Shown here: in pieces, positions 1-11,000 of the stretch
How positions within the stretch are numbered: position 1 is the stretch's first letter
Layout of the letters: every line of letters begins with the position of its first letter
Assembly (NCBI GenBank): GCA_000697355.1
Contig: JNEN01000833.1
Location: 248,001-312,000, forward strand
Source: Syncephalastrum monosporum B8922
Taxonomy: Eukaryota; Mucoromycota; Mucoromycetes; Mucorales; Syncephalastraceae
Length of the DNA: 64,000 bases
Direction of reading: 5' to 3'
Translations under genes and position numbers: made by a program
The notes under the pieces: model-generated
Told to the model about the DNA's origin: nothing
The model's input: the letters and a program-made list of their open reading frames with translations, nothing else
Databases searched by the model: none

Positions 1-53
1 TCTTGACAAGACTAACCTGGTCTGATATTCTGATCCGACATTGGCACATTTAG

Positions 54-1380
54 ATATCAATAAGATCATGCGTTTCGACTACGCTCAAGAGAGAATGTAC
101 ATGGAGTTGACCCTTGAATCACTGCCGTATTGGCACCAATGGAACAAGGAGCGGGCCGAGCAAGGTTTGAGTCCTCTCTTCCATAACACAGGTGTGCTGC
201 TCTTCTCTCAGAATGGCCAGTTTTCCGACTACGAACGGCTCAGTATGAAATATATCCGCGAGGCTGGCTACGGACATGCTATCGAAGAGTTCCGTACTCC
301 GGAAAGCATCATAAAAAGATACCCGCAATTCAAGGGCGCCGTTGCTAACGGTTTTGATATTGCTTACGTGAACAAGCTTGGTGGTAAGTTGGCGACTTAC
401 TTAGAGGGTTTATTTCTCAAGGCGAGTATGATCTACATAGGCTGGGTGGACTCGAGCGAATCCGTAAAGCATATTTACCAAAAGTGCGTTGCCAATGGAG
501 TGCACTTCGTGACAGGAACGGACGCCGGTTGTATGGACCAGCTTGTCTGCGAAGGAGAAAAGGTGTTGGGCATACAAACAAAGGACAAGGTGATCCACCG
601 TGCAGACCGCGTCGTACTTGCGACAGGTTCGTGGACACCTGGTTTGGTGGATACGGGCAAGCTGCTGGTGGCCACCGGCCAAGCTGTGATTCATTTCCAA
701 GTGCCGAAGCATCTTATGGGCAAGGTATACGGTAACGGTACGGAACCAGGTGTTTGGGCGGGTGACTTGTCGCGCACTGGATTCTACGGCTTTGCACCCA
801 ACAAAGATGGCAAGATGAAGGTCGGCTACCACTCACGCGGTTATCTGAATCCCCGCGAAGGCGATGGAGTATCCGTGCCGCGCACCCAGGTCACCAATGC
901 ATGCGACACTATCCCTGTAGATGCCCTGCGTCGTTTCCGCGAATTTTTGGGCAAATTTATGCCCGAAACCACGGAGATGGATATCAGCTATTCACGCATC
1001 TGCTGGTACTGCGATGCATTCGATGGACATTACCTAATCTCGCCCCATCCGGGATACGAGAACCTTATTATTGCATCGGGTGACTCGGGCCACGGTTTAA
1101 AGCAAGTTCATGAAATCGTATAGCGACGTTGTTTTTGGTGTGCTGACCTAGTGGTACATATAGGTTTATTCCGAATCTCGGCTTTAAGGTCTGTCATGTC
1201 ATTGAAGGTATCGACTCGGACTGGTCCCGCCAGTGGGCATGGCGAGATGTGCTGAGCAAAGCGACCACGGACGGCTTGCGGGCAGATTGGGGTGGGCGGG
1301 CCCAGCTTAATCTTGGTGAGGGCGATTGTCGTATGGTTACTCAAGAAGAGTTACAAGCATCAGCAAAAGCTCGACTTTAG
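54..1380 (+). CDS. FAD-dependent amine oxidase (fructosyl-amino-acid/L-pipecolate oxidase family), 5' truncated
   Basis: This is the C-terminal part of a flavin amine oxidase of the fructosyl-amino-acid / pipecolate / sarcosine oxidase family, which oxidises secondary amines with release of H2O2. The window opens inside an intron: a CTAAC branch-like site lies near 13 and an acceptor TTTAG ends at 53. Exon 54-1101 begins with DINKIMRFDY, a block that follows the N-terminal Rossmann segment in the family, so the GxGxxG part lies outside the window. Near 1000 the peptide RICWYCD carries the cysteine that binds FAD covalently in relatives, followed by GDSGHGLK. A GC-AG intron (1102-1163) joins to FIPNLG and a final 72 codons. 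The TTG at 41 is not a start. Fructosyl-lysine versus pipecolate specificity cannot be told. Family call is firm; substrate is not. Confidence 0.85.
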
Positions 1381-1458
1381 GAAATGGGCTATGAATTTTT
1401 ATTCTCTTTCAAAAGAGAACAAGATAAATAATAAATACTATACATTTGACATGCACAT

Positions 1459-2511
1459 TTAAGCAGTCAGGGTGGCCTTGAAGAAGTTGGCAGTGAGCTG
1501 GACGGCCTCAGTGGCGCGCTTCTTGTTGACCTCATCGTTCCAGTCACCACGGGCAGCAGCGAAACCGTGATGCATGTCTATTAAGCAAACCGAATGAGTG
1601 ATCTTACGTCTAATATACCACTGATGATGTCTTACCATCGAAGCGGTGGTGCTCGCACAGTTTGCCGAAAGGCTTCTCGGCAAGGACAGCCATGTACTCG
1701 GTCATGTCAGGCTCATCTTTGGAGGGAATAGCAAGAATAGGAGCGCCGGCCTCTTTAGCATCATTGGTATCGACAAACGAGGGGTGGATCAGAGAGGCAG
1801 CACCGAAGAAGCTGTCCTTGGCGGTGGCCTGGACGGCGATCTATTTACGATAAATGAAGGATGAGCCAATGGGAGCATTTGAAATATAAACCAGCTGTTG
1901 AACATACCTTAGCACCCCAGCAGAAGCCAACTAAGCCAGCCTGGTTGACACCCTGGGGCTTGATCCAGTCGCGGACAGCCTGAAGCTGGGGCAGGATCTA
2001 AGGTTAAACAGAAAAGTTTCCGTCAAATTCCACTTCGTTCTCTATCTATTTCCAGCCAATACTTACGACATCGATGGTGCCAACCTTGCCAACCCATTCC
2101 ACGAGAGCGGGCATATCTGTGGGGGTCATCTTCTCGGGAGACCAAGGCTCACCACGGAAGAAGTCAGGCATCACGACACGGTAGCCACAATGGTTGGCCA
2201 GAACGTCGCAGAACTGCTTAGTGTTGACGCTGCATAATATTAGAATAACCCATGTGTGACTCGTACATCTCATCCCACACACTTACTGGAAGCCAAAAAT
2301 GTCATAGAGGACAAAGACAGCCTTCTTGGCTTCCTGAATGGCGAAAGGGAATCTTAGTCATTACGGGCAAACGGACGCGTTCACTTTACTGTGTTACCTT
2401 GGGTCCAACTACGTAGACGGGCAGGTCACCGACGTTCTCAACCACACCGGTGGGCGCGTAAGTAGATCCTTCAACGGGAGGAATGGTGCAGCAGGCTTTG
2501 GAGTACGACAT
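1459..2511 (-). CDS. Dienelactone hydrolase family protein, copy 1
   Basis: Alpha/beta hydrolase of the dienelactone hydrolase family (245 aa), cytosolic by appearance, expected to hydrolyse lactone or ester substrates through a Cys-Asp-His triad. Six exons on the minus strand: 2511-2398, 2333-2287, 2229-2067, 1997-1908, 1840-1636, 1577-1459. The frame closes exactly. The protein starts MSYSKACCTIPP. The nucleophile motif is GFCWGAK, the Asp lies in PSKDEPDM and the His in MHHGF. It is the first of three tandem, same-strand paralogues, which strongly suggests local duplication. All donors look normal (GTAAC, GTAAG, GTATG), so this copy seems intact. The natural substrate is unknown; fungal members are often annotated loosely as dienelactone hydrolases without biochemical proof. 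Confidence 0.92.
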
Positions 2512-3472
2512 GATAGCTCAAAATTAAAAGCAGTAAGAAATGTTGAGAGTTTCTCTTTCGTTTTCTCGGCCAGAAATGTGTCTTTATAAACTTTCGATCG
2601 TTACCAATTTTGGATGAAGATATCTCACTTTAGTCCGCTCGCTGTCATTTTTCCTTTTACCTTGAGTCCGCTATCTACTTGCCCACTAGTATAGAGGAAG
2701 GTCATTAAGTTACACCTAGTCATGTATAGCAATACATAGTTTTAAGCGAGATTTAGATGCTTTGCTCATATAGATTCTTACTCCTATACAACAAAAAGCC
2801 TGATCAACTGACTTGAGCGGTAAACAGTTTAACCACCGCCCTAAAGGGGAAAACATTTGACCGAATCACCGAGCTTAAGGCCGCACCCTCTCCTTCCCGA
2901 GCTTAAGAACGCGTAAGCCAGGCCCTCTTATGGGTTATGGGTTATCCAATCTAGTCCCTCTTAAGGGTAGGTAAATCCAGCCAGAGCAGGGTCTATGGAT
3001 TGTAGCCATCTTATCACGTGCACTTTCGATCGCTATACTTAATATGTTAGCGCATCTAACAAAATATTCGAGACGTTTTAGCCGCATGTCGTATGCATCA
3101 TGTCTAACCTCATTTTTTCTAACCTCTTCACTGAGACTGAGTATGATACCAGAACTGAAAGTAATTCTATATAACCTTTGTTTAGATAAATAAACCGAAT
3201 CAGGACATCAGCCGCAAATATCTTGGCATTTTCTATGACAATAAAGAGCATCCTGTCATACATAGTTGCACTTTCGTATTTACTGCTTAGCAGCCATGTG
3301 ATGTCAAATTCTGGGGTCTGATATCCACTGGTAGAGACATACACATAAACTGGTCTTGTATAGCACAGATAATTAGTATGTATATAGTCAGGCAATACAG
3401 TAAATATAACGCTGAGGTTATTTGATAAAGTAACCCATATATTATTCAACTTTGTATCTTGTATGTAACCTA
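2512..3472. other. Intergenic region between hydrolase copies 1 and 2
   Basis: About 960 bases without a convincing gene. It should hold the promoter of copy 1 and the 3' end region of copy 2. Around 2836-2965 there are several CCCT/AGGG motifs resembling stress-response (STRE-type) cores. The block GCCGCACCCTCTC near 2879-2892 recurs upstream of copy 3. The AT-rich open stretch at 3078-3449 on the minus strand has no recognisable protein. Confidence 0.5.
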
Positions 3473-4595
3473 TTATGCTGTCAGGTTCACTTTGAAGAAA
3501 TTGGTTGTTAGCTGGATTGCTTCTATAACGCGCTTTCTGTTGTTTTCGTTACTCCAGTCAGCGCGTGTGGCTGCAAAACCATGATGGATATCTACGTACG
3601 AAGTGTTCAAATGATATTGCATGAGGATGGATGTCGAATCGTAACGACTGAGGCTTCTGCTATTGAGCTGAATATTTCACGTACCATCAAACCGATGGTG
3701 CTCACATCGGTCGCCGAAAGACTTTTTGGAAAGAATAGCCATATATTCGGTCATGTCCGGCTCGTCCTTCGTAGGTATAGCTAGAATAGGTGCCTTGGCG
3801 GATTCTGCGTCCTTATTATCAATCAGCGAAGGATGAATCATCGCAACCGCACTGAAAAAATTGTCCTGAGAAGGGGCCTGCACAGCGATCTTCAAAAGTC
3901 AGCGCAATATTTGGTTAACTTCGTTTATGTAAAGGCCGGACAATGATAGCAATAATACTCATGTGACATGTACCTTGGCTCCCCAACAGAACCCTACTAG
4001 GCCTGCCTCATCTATATTTTGGACTTTGACATAATCCCGAAGACTGCGAAGTTGAGGCATAATCTATATGGGATATATCTTTGTTACAAGATGTATCGAG
4101 ATGTCGGAATGTACGCATATTACATACGTAAAGGACAAAGAGACAAACAAGATATGCACTTACAATATCAGTCGTACCAACTTCTTTGACAAATTCGATT
4201 ACGGCAAGCATCCCCAACGTTTCCATTTTTTCAGTGGTCCAAGGCTTGCCGCGGAAGCAATCAGGCATAAGAACTCGATAGCCGCCATATTCGGCCAATA
4301 AATCGCAGAATCGCTTTGTGTTGACGCTAACAAATCGCATTAGCGACAACTTCTCGTCATCCACGCTCTGTATACATACTGGTATCCATATATGTCGTAG
4401 AGAACGAAGACAGCTTTTTTGGCATTCTGTATTACGAGAGTGTGCATCAGGATAAGCTAGGAAGTTTTTTTTGTATGATAAAACCTCAGGTCCGACGACA
4501 TAGACTTGCAAATCATCGATTGTTTCCATGGCACCAATGGGCTCATACATATTCTCCACTGGAGGAATGGTGCAACAAGCTTCGGAATGCGACAT
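3473..4595 (-). CDS. Dienelactone hydrolase family protein, copy 2
   Basis: Second tandem paralogue, with the same six-exon plan: 4595-4485, 4426-4380, 4326-4164, 4063-3974, 3889-3685, 3591-3473. Exons 2 to 6 have exactly the lengths of copy 1 (47, 163, 90, 205, 119 bases). The protein starts MSHSEACCTIPP. The triad is kept: Cys in GFCWGAK, Asp in PTKDEPDM and His in IHHGF. The first intron has an unusually weak donor, GAG|GTTTTATC, where the siblings have GTAACA and GTACAA. Retention of that intron would break the frame, so expression may be reduced or this copy may be decaying. Upstream it lacks the GCCGCACC block seen before copies 1 and 3. Substrate unknown. Confidence 0.88.
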
Positions 4596-5058
4596 AGAGG
4601 ATTGGAGTTGAGGAAGTGTACTTGGAAAGCAGCCATATCAAAACTGATCTTTATATACGAAATCCTGCAAGATACGAAAAAGGTATTCGAAAGCTACGCG
4701 TAAGCAGCACAGCATTTCATGGTTGAAGGGACGCGTAGGCTGCCTTCCACTTTGGGACTTTTTTCCCGGATGTGTACAGTAATACATGATCTACACAGCC
4801 ACTTCTGCAACGCAAATGTGGAGGCCAGAGTGTGGCAACCTCAAACCGACAGGTACGTACGTAAGCGTTCCACAGACTGGCATGGAGTCGGAGTTCACCC
4901 GCCATCCCCTGTGATCTATCACACTTGGTGACGCGGGCACGTCTGTCGTCGTTAGGAGATCAAGGCTCCACTAATGATATGATAGATGTACACCTATTTA
5001 TTAAGATCAACATACACCGAAGTATAAAATATACGACACATAGTGGCGTTCATGAAAA
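4596..5058. other. Intergenic region between hydrolase copies 2 and 3
   Basis: About 460 bases holding the presumed promoter of copy 2 and the 3' flank of copy 3. I see no gene, repeat or RNA here. The short open frames on both strands overlap one another and lack gene-like features. Confidence 0.4.
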
Positions 5059-6138
5059 TTAGCCTCTCAAGTTTTTCTTGAAGAACTTGACTGTCAATCG
5101 AATAGCTTCAGTGACGCGCTTGTTGATGAGATCGTCGTCCCAGTCGCCGCGAGCAGCAGCGAATCCATGATGAACATCTACATGGAGGAGGTATATCAGC
5201 TGCAGGTTGTGCCCATCAAGTTTAATACTTACCATCAAATCGGTAATGCTCACAGCGGCTACCGAACGGCTTCTTGGAAAGGACTTGCATATATTCAGTC
5301 TATAAGAGAACAAAAGGACTTTTAGTTGAAGTGTGATGCGCGTTGAGCTGGCTGGTTACCATGTCGATATCGTCCTTGGTGGGGATGGCGAGTATGGGAG
5401 CTTGAGCATTTTCGGCATCCTCAATTTCAACCCGCGATGGATGGATCAGGGCAGCAGCACCGAAAAAATCATTGACAGAACCTGCGGTCTGCACAGCAAT
5501 CTTTTGAAGCAGACGGTATCAGTGCGTGCGTAAAGCAAGCTTAAAATAGCAGTTACCTTGGCACCCCAGCAGAAACCGACGAGGCCAGTCTGGCAGACAC
5601 CCTGGACCTGGAGCCACTTTTGAATCTTCTGGATATCAGGAGATATCTATAGAGCCAATTTTGTTAGCCTGCCAAATAGTCGATTCAATTAAAGACGTAC
5701 AACATCAAAGCTGCCGACTCGATCGATCCATGCGAGCATAGCTTCCTTGCCACCTGCCATTTTTTCCTCAGTCAAGGGATCGCCGCGGAAAAAATCGGGC
5801 ATGACGACACGATAGTCACCGTACTTGGCCAGGACATCACAGAACTGCTTGGTATTATTGCTAGGCAAATGAATTGAGTTGAACAACCAATTCAATCAGA
5901 TCGACTTCACTAACTGAAGACCAAAAACGTCGTAGATCAAAATAATAGACTTTTTAGCATCCTATGGAAGTACACAAGGTGGAATTTGAGCAAAATAAAG
6001 GAAACAAGAGCGAATATATGTTTGTACCTCGGGCCCAACGACATAAAAGGGCAGGTCTTCCATCTGTTCCATATTTCCAGTGGGCGTATAGTTGCTCACC
6101 ACAGGGGGAATGGTACAGCAAGCTTCAGGAGTAGACAT
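5059..6138 (-). CDS. Dienelactone hydrolase family protein, copy 3 (extra intron)
   Basis: Third tandem paralogue, read as seven exons: 6138-6028, 5961-5915, 5860-5701, 5646-5557, 5500-5360, 5299-5233, 5177-5059. It starts MSTPEACCTIPP. It keeps the Cys in GFCWGAK, the Asp in PTKDDIDM and the His in VHHGF. The exon that is single in copies 1 and 2 is here split by a 60-base intron (5359-5300) between DM and TEYM, just after the catalytic Asp. One codon is lost in exon 3 and one gained around exon 5 relative to the siblings. Four consecutive minus-strand borders agree in phase with the other copies, so descent from a common gene is clear. Same likely reaction class; substrate unknown. Confidence 0.9.
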
Positions 6139-7228
6139 TGCGACGAAAGAAAAAAAAAAAGGAATACTTGGCGAGAGGAAGAAACAAATGAATGACTTAT
6201 ATTGGTGATTTCCCATCGCGAAGAAAGGCGGTGGTGTCTTGTTGATTATGTTACACAGATATGCAAAGTGTTTCGCTTATTTGTGCGCTGTCAAGCTTCT
6301 GGCTGCCAATATATCGAGCCTTTTCCTATGTGAAATATACAGCCGCCATAACATTTACATGATCCATAGCGCTATTCAAGCATTTTCTATCAGAAGATAC
6401 TGTTCATGTTGATTTCGTAGGGTAGATCTCGGGATAATTATTTCTCCATTTCCGGGAACGCATGTCCTAAAGCCGCACCCCTCTCGTTAACGCCGCGTCC
6501 CGAAGGATATGGTTCTCCCGTCTTTGAATGACCAGTAAAAGATACGTCTACCAATCACTATTCAATATAATCTACACGTAAGACCAATAGCATGAAAGAT
6601 TGTACGGTACAGGATCGCATTATAGAGCGACTCGGAATTGGTACGCGTAGCTTTTCTGACTCATATTAAGTTATGTTCAAATGCCGTAAATACTCCATAA
6701 TACCGTTAGCAAAATCTCACATACTGATCTGCTCCAGATTTCAGGTACCACATAGGCGGCTGATAGCTCAGTCTTGTTCAGAAGTTTACTCTAGGACACC
6801 GCGCCTTGTGAATTTCGTCTTGATGCTTTGCATATAGTGAAAAATCTGTCTTAAGGCCTCTTAACACACTTGCAGCCTATGTTATGGAAGGGTACATACT
6901 ACATGCATCAAAACGCGATTAGCTCAAAGAGACAGTGCATCCGCACCCTATCAGTCCTATACGTTCGTCGTTGACGCATATGTCTCATTTTACGACCTTC
7001 TTTATTATAGCTTCTTTCTTTCTCATGGGACAGATAAAACATAGATTATCTCTACTATGTCCCGACATATATAATTGGGTACTATATAACAATGGTACAA
7101 GATACCAAATGGATTCAACCGCATGAATAACTGATCCACAGCTCTTTGGTGACTGTGATTTCTACAACATTTTGGGCGGCATTTTTGTGCAAACCCGATT
7201 TTATTTTTTGCATCTTCTCGGAAACGGA
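6139..7228. other. Intergenic region, divergent promoters
   Basis: About 1.1 kb between the divergent hydrolase copy 3 and the Nop6-like gene. It contains the GCCGCACCCCTCTC block (about 6472-6485) shared with the upstream region of copy 1. I see no protein gene, tRNA or repeat in it. Confidence 0.45.
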
Positions 7229-7973
7229 ATGGACAACAAAAAATTGACGAAGCGTGAGCAGAAAGCGGCTGCATTCCGTGATCGCAAGAAGAAGAAGCCA
7301 TCGCTGGACGAAGAGAAGGCCGTGCCTGAGCAAGACGTTGTGGATCAGCCCGAGAAAGAGAGTGAAAGTGGTAATTCCTCCTCCAAGCAAGCACCCAACA
7401 AGCGTAAAGCAGATCAAGATGGCAATGACCAGCCAAAGAAGCGTAAGCGGGGTACGCGCGGCGTCAAGGCACGAGAGAGACAACAGCAGCAAAAGGCACG
7501 CTACATTTTGTTTGTGGGTAACCTTGCCAAAGATGTCGGCAAAGACGACCTGTCAAATTTTTTGGCAGAGCAGGTGGATGGCGAGGTCGAGGTGCGCCTG
7601 GGTACTGTCAAGGGCACAAACGAACCCAAAGGTTATGCCTTTGCCGAATTCAAAAACAACGAATGTTTCCTGGTATGTACAGAGGAAGAATCAAGTAGAG
7701 GATGAGAAAATTCATGTGCTCTGTATAGAAATGTCTTCAATTAGACGGTCAAAAGTTCGGAAGCCGGAAACTGCGTATTCAACTAACGGCGGGCGGTGGT
7801 GGTGTAACCGACGCCAGAAAGGAAAAGATCAAGGAGAGGAATGATACCCTGAAATCCAAACTGGTATGGTGTACTGTACCTTCATGCTTTCCAAATATAT
7901 GCTGACAGTCATAATTCTATAGCTGAAGTCATCAAAGAAATTCAACAGAACTGAGGAAGACGACGAGGAGTAA
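7229..7973 (+). CDS. NOP6: Nop6-like RRM protein, ribosome biogenesis
   Basis: Small nucleolar-type RNA-binding protein (209 aa) resembling yeast Nop6, which takes part in 40S subunit maturation. Exons 7229-7672, 7729-7863 and 7923-7973 join in phase 0. The N-terminus MDNKKLTKREQKAAAFR is typical. It is followed by a long basic/acidic low-complexity stretch with KKRKRG nuclear signals. An RRM begins at about residue 91 (YILFVGNLAKDV is the RNP2-like strand, GYAFAEF the RNP1-like strand). After the RRM comes LTAGGGG, which matches the glycine signature after the Nop6 RRM, then a lysine-rich tail ending EEDDEE. The ATG at 7229 was chosen because the open frame upstream has no ATG. Family call good; orthology to Nop6 specifically is an inference. 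Confidence 0.82.
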
Positions 7974-8031
7974 ATAAGGAAGGAAAAACAATAGAGCACT
8001 TGTATTATAGAACGCATTATTTTAGGAATAG

Positions 8032-11000
8032 TTATGCATCTTTGCCGACAAAGACTTCTGAATAGAATCTAAGAGAGGAACCATGAGTGAATCAATTCTC
8101 ATATGACACTGATCTATAACTTACTCTGACAAGGGTAACTTGGTACGGTGTCTATGCGCCATCTCTTCAATGAACTGTTTTCGCATCACATATGGCCGAG
8201 TGTATGTATCAGTCACGACACGGCATGCTTGATGGGCTGATATGGTCGTGTTGCGAACCATGCTTCCCAGTGCATGCCGGCTCACCACGATACCATCCAC
8301 GAGAGGTCCGAAAATGAGAGCATTTTCACTCAGCCGTTGACTGGCGACAATAGAGGTAGCGCCATTACCAAATGGTGGAATGAGGATGCGGACCCAATAT
8401 AGACTGTCGGCGCTGTCCTTTAGCGGATTGATGAAGATGTACACCATGGCTTTGCCGCCGCCCTCGGTCTTTATCCGTTTGGCCAATTGCTTATAATTCG
8501 CCAGATCCTCGATCCATATCACGCATACATGGTCATCCATAGACACTTGTTGATGTATCTGTAGAAGCTCGCCTTCCTCTTCAGTAGTTTTTTGCAAGAG
8601 ACAGGGCGAATTGACCACGAACTCGATCGTACGGTCTGTATAGTAGGACGTCGTCTTGCAAAAGCTCGAGTTCAGCTTGCCCTTGAAACCCGAGTGCTGC
8701 TCAATTGAGATCTGTAATATAAACTGTTGAGTATTTTCCAGAGCCCGTCTTGATATGAAGAAAACCTACCGGCCATCCCAGACAGGACAAAAACTGCATA
8801 AATGGCTCGCTCACACCAGCAGGAGTCTCCACCAGGTCTGGCCATGAAATGTTGCCAGATGTGGCGTAGTATGCCGTGATCGAGATACAATCGCGCCTTC
8901 ACCCGTGTGTGTGAGAGTGTGAAATAAAAAGGACAGACCGCTGTACTTACTCGTTTAGCAAATCCAAGGTCTCAATTTCGTTTGCGACGCCTCCTGTGGC
9001 TCTTAAAGGCGTAATTCTGGCGCGCTTCTCAGGCAGAAGCACACCCAGCTCTGACAGCAGCAATCGGAAACCCCTGGGGCTATCTATCGTTTAGCATCTC
9101 ACAAAAATGGTGTGGCGTTCACTTACTTTTCGGTATCCAAAATACCCTGTGTAGGTACCAGCGGTTCAACCGCGTCTCGCTTGCCTTTTAGGGCAGCCAT
9201 TTCAGCTTTTTCCTCTTGATCCGCCAAAGAGCGTATAAATTCCCATTGCTTCCAGTCGTCCGAATTCCTTTCAAAGAGCATGTCAATCTTCGGTAGTGCA
9301 TCCTCATTCACAGCCGTTGCAGTCGGCACCTCTGTTGAGGTGTCACTGAATGGCTCGTTCTTGATTGAGGTCGAGTTCCAACTAATGTCGCTATCCATCC
9401 TTGACGGCGTTCCGCAAGGCGTCGTTGTGATGGAAGGTACGGCGCTCTGGTGTGGATCTCTGTAGCGCATTTCGATCGACCAGGTGTATCTACCCGTTGT
9501 ATCGCGTATTACTGCCTCAACGGCAGGTACAGGCTGATTGTGAGGACTATCCACGATGGCCAAGATCATGCGCTTATCCACCAAAAAGTAGCGCACGCCT
9601 GCATCGTCCTTGTGACTGTCAGGCATGTTTCGTGTATTCCAGGACGAAAAACGGCCAAGGTGGTTCACAAATTGAGACATACAGTACTCGGCCGCCATGC
9701 GCACCGCGACTTCTTCTTTTTTGTGGACCGTCGAGTTATTGCGGTGACCAGGGTGATGCTCGGATGCTGTAGCAGCAGCGGGGGCAGGAGGCGCTGCAGA
9801 CTTATTGGCGCGCGGTGGTAATTGAAATAGCTGCTTGGTGGGTGGGAACGTGGTATCTCTCCGCTTCTTCGGAGGATGGCTCTCGGCTGCATGATGGCCC
9901 GCCTCTGTTTCACGGTCAAAAATGGTGATGCCTTTGCTGAGGGTCGCAATAACAGCCTTGTAGCAGTCGCGGTCGTCCACAATCCATTGACTGACGAGGA
10001 TCCATTTTGTCATGCAATCATAGGCTTGCACAATGAGAGGGTATGAATGGATCTATACAAATGTAAGAAAGATGTTCACTCTTGGCTATATTTGTATTAC
10101 GAACCAATTTGCCAGCATTGATGAGGATGTCGACATAACGACTGAGCGCCAGAACTAACTCGCGTGCAACGTTCTAAAATAGGTTTTTAGTAAAAGGATG
10201 TACTTGGAGTCGTTTGGATGTACCTTGCTATCCCTTTTGACATAGTCGTACAAATCAACAAAGTCCATCAAAACATCAAATGCCACAAGTGTAACGTCGG
10301 ACGGCATTTGCATTGTCAAGATCTATGCATAAACAATGAGCGATTCCTCTCCTTGTCTGAGACAGAAATACCTTTTCTTGGATAAGCTTAACGACGGTGC
10401 CAACCAGACCAGGACAGAAAGGAACATCTTCAATGACGTATACATTGATTAGATGGAGCAGATAGCGCATGTTGTACGAAGATGTCTCGGTTCGTAGCGA
10501 CATGAGCAGAAGCTCGAGGATGTAAAACTTGAGCTGTAGAGCACAAACAATGAGACTATCGCCCAGCTAACAGAAGAGCTCACATACACATGTATAAGGG
10601 CGTTCCATATTTTCACGGGCTTGATCTGCATACAGAACGCGTATCTGGACGACATTGTTAGTATGTGTTTCTATTACAGGCGTCTTTTCTTACCAGTTGT
10701 GTAACGATCTGTTCTTGTTCTCCCAGGACAGACGCGTTATCAGAGGCACACTGCATATCCCAGTCCCAGCCTGGTTTCAGCTCCACCTTGTCGAAATGGT
10801 TGGGTAGACACATAATTGTACTGACGACCTTGATGGCAGCGAGCCGCAGATCATCGACGGCAACAAAGTCTTTGCAGACAATCTGCAGCTTGGGCAATAC
10901 CATTTTGATAGCGGATATAAAGTCAGGTACGAGCATACGCACTCCCTCCAAGTCGGCCGCAAAGAGCTCTGTGCTGTTGATCAAGATGGTGGGTAGGCAC

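Noticed and set aside
41..53. Start of the amine oxidase at 41
   Set aside because: The codon is TTG, and the sequence before DINKI looks like an intron end (CTAAC, TTTAG); the N-terminal FAD motif must lie upstream of the window.
3078..3449. 123-codon minus-strand ORF between hydrolase copies
   Set aside because: AT-rich, Ile/Tyr-heavy composition in the 3' flank of copy 2, no family resemblance and no splice context.
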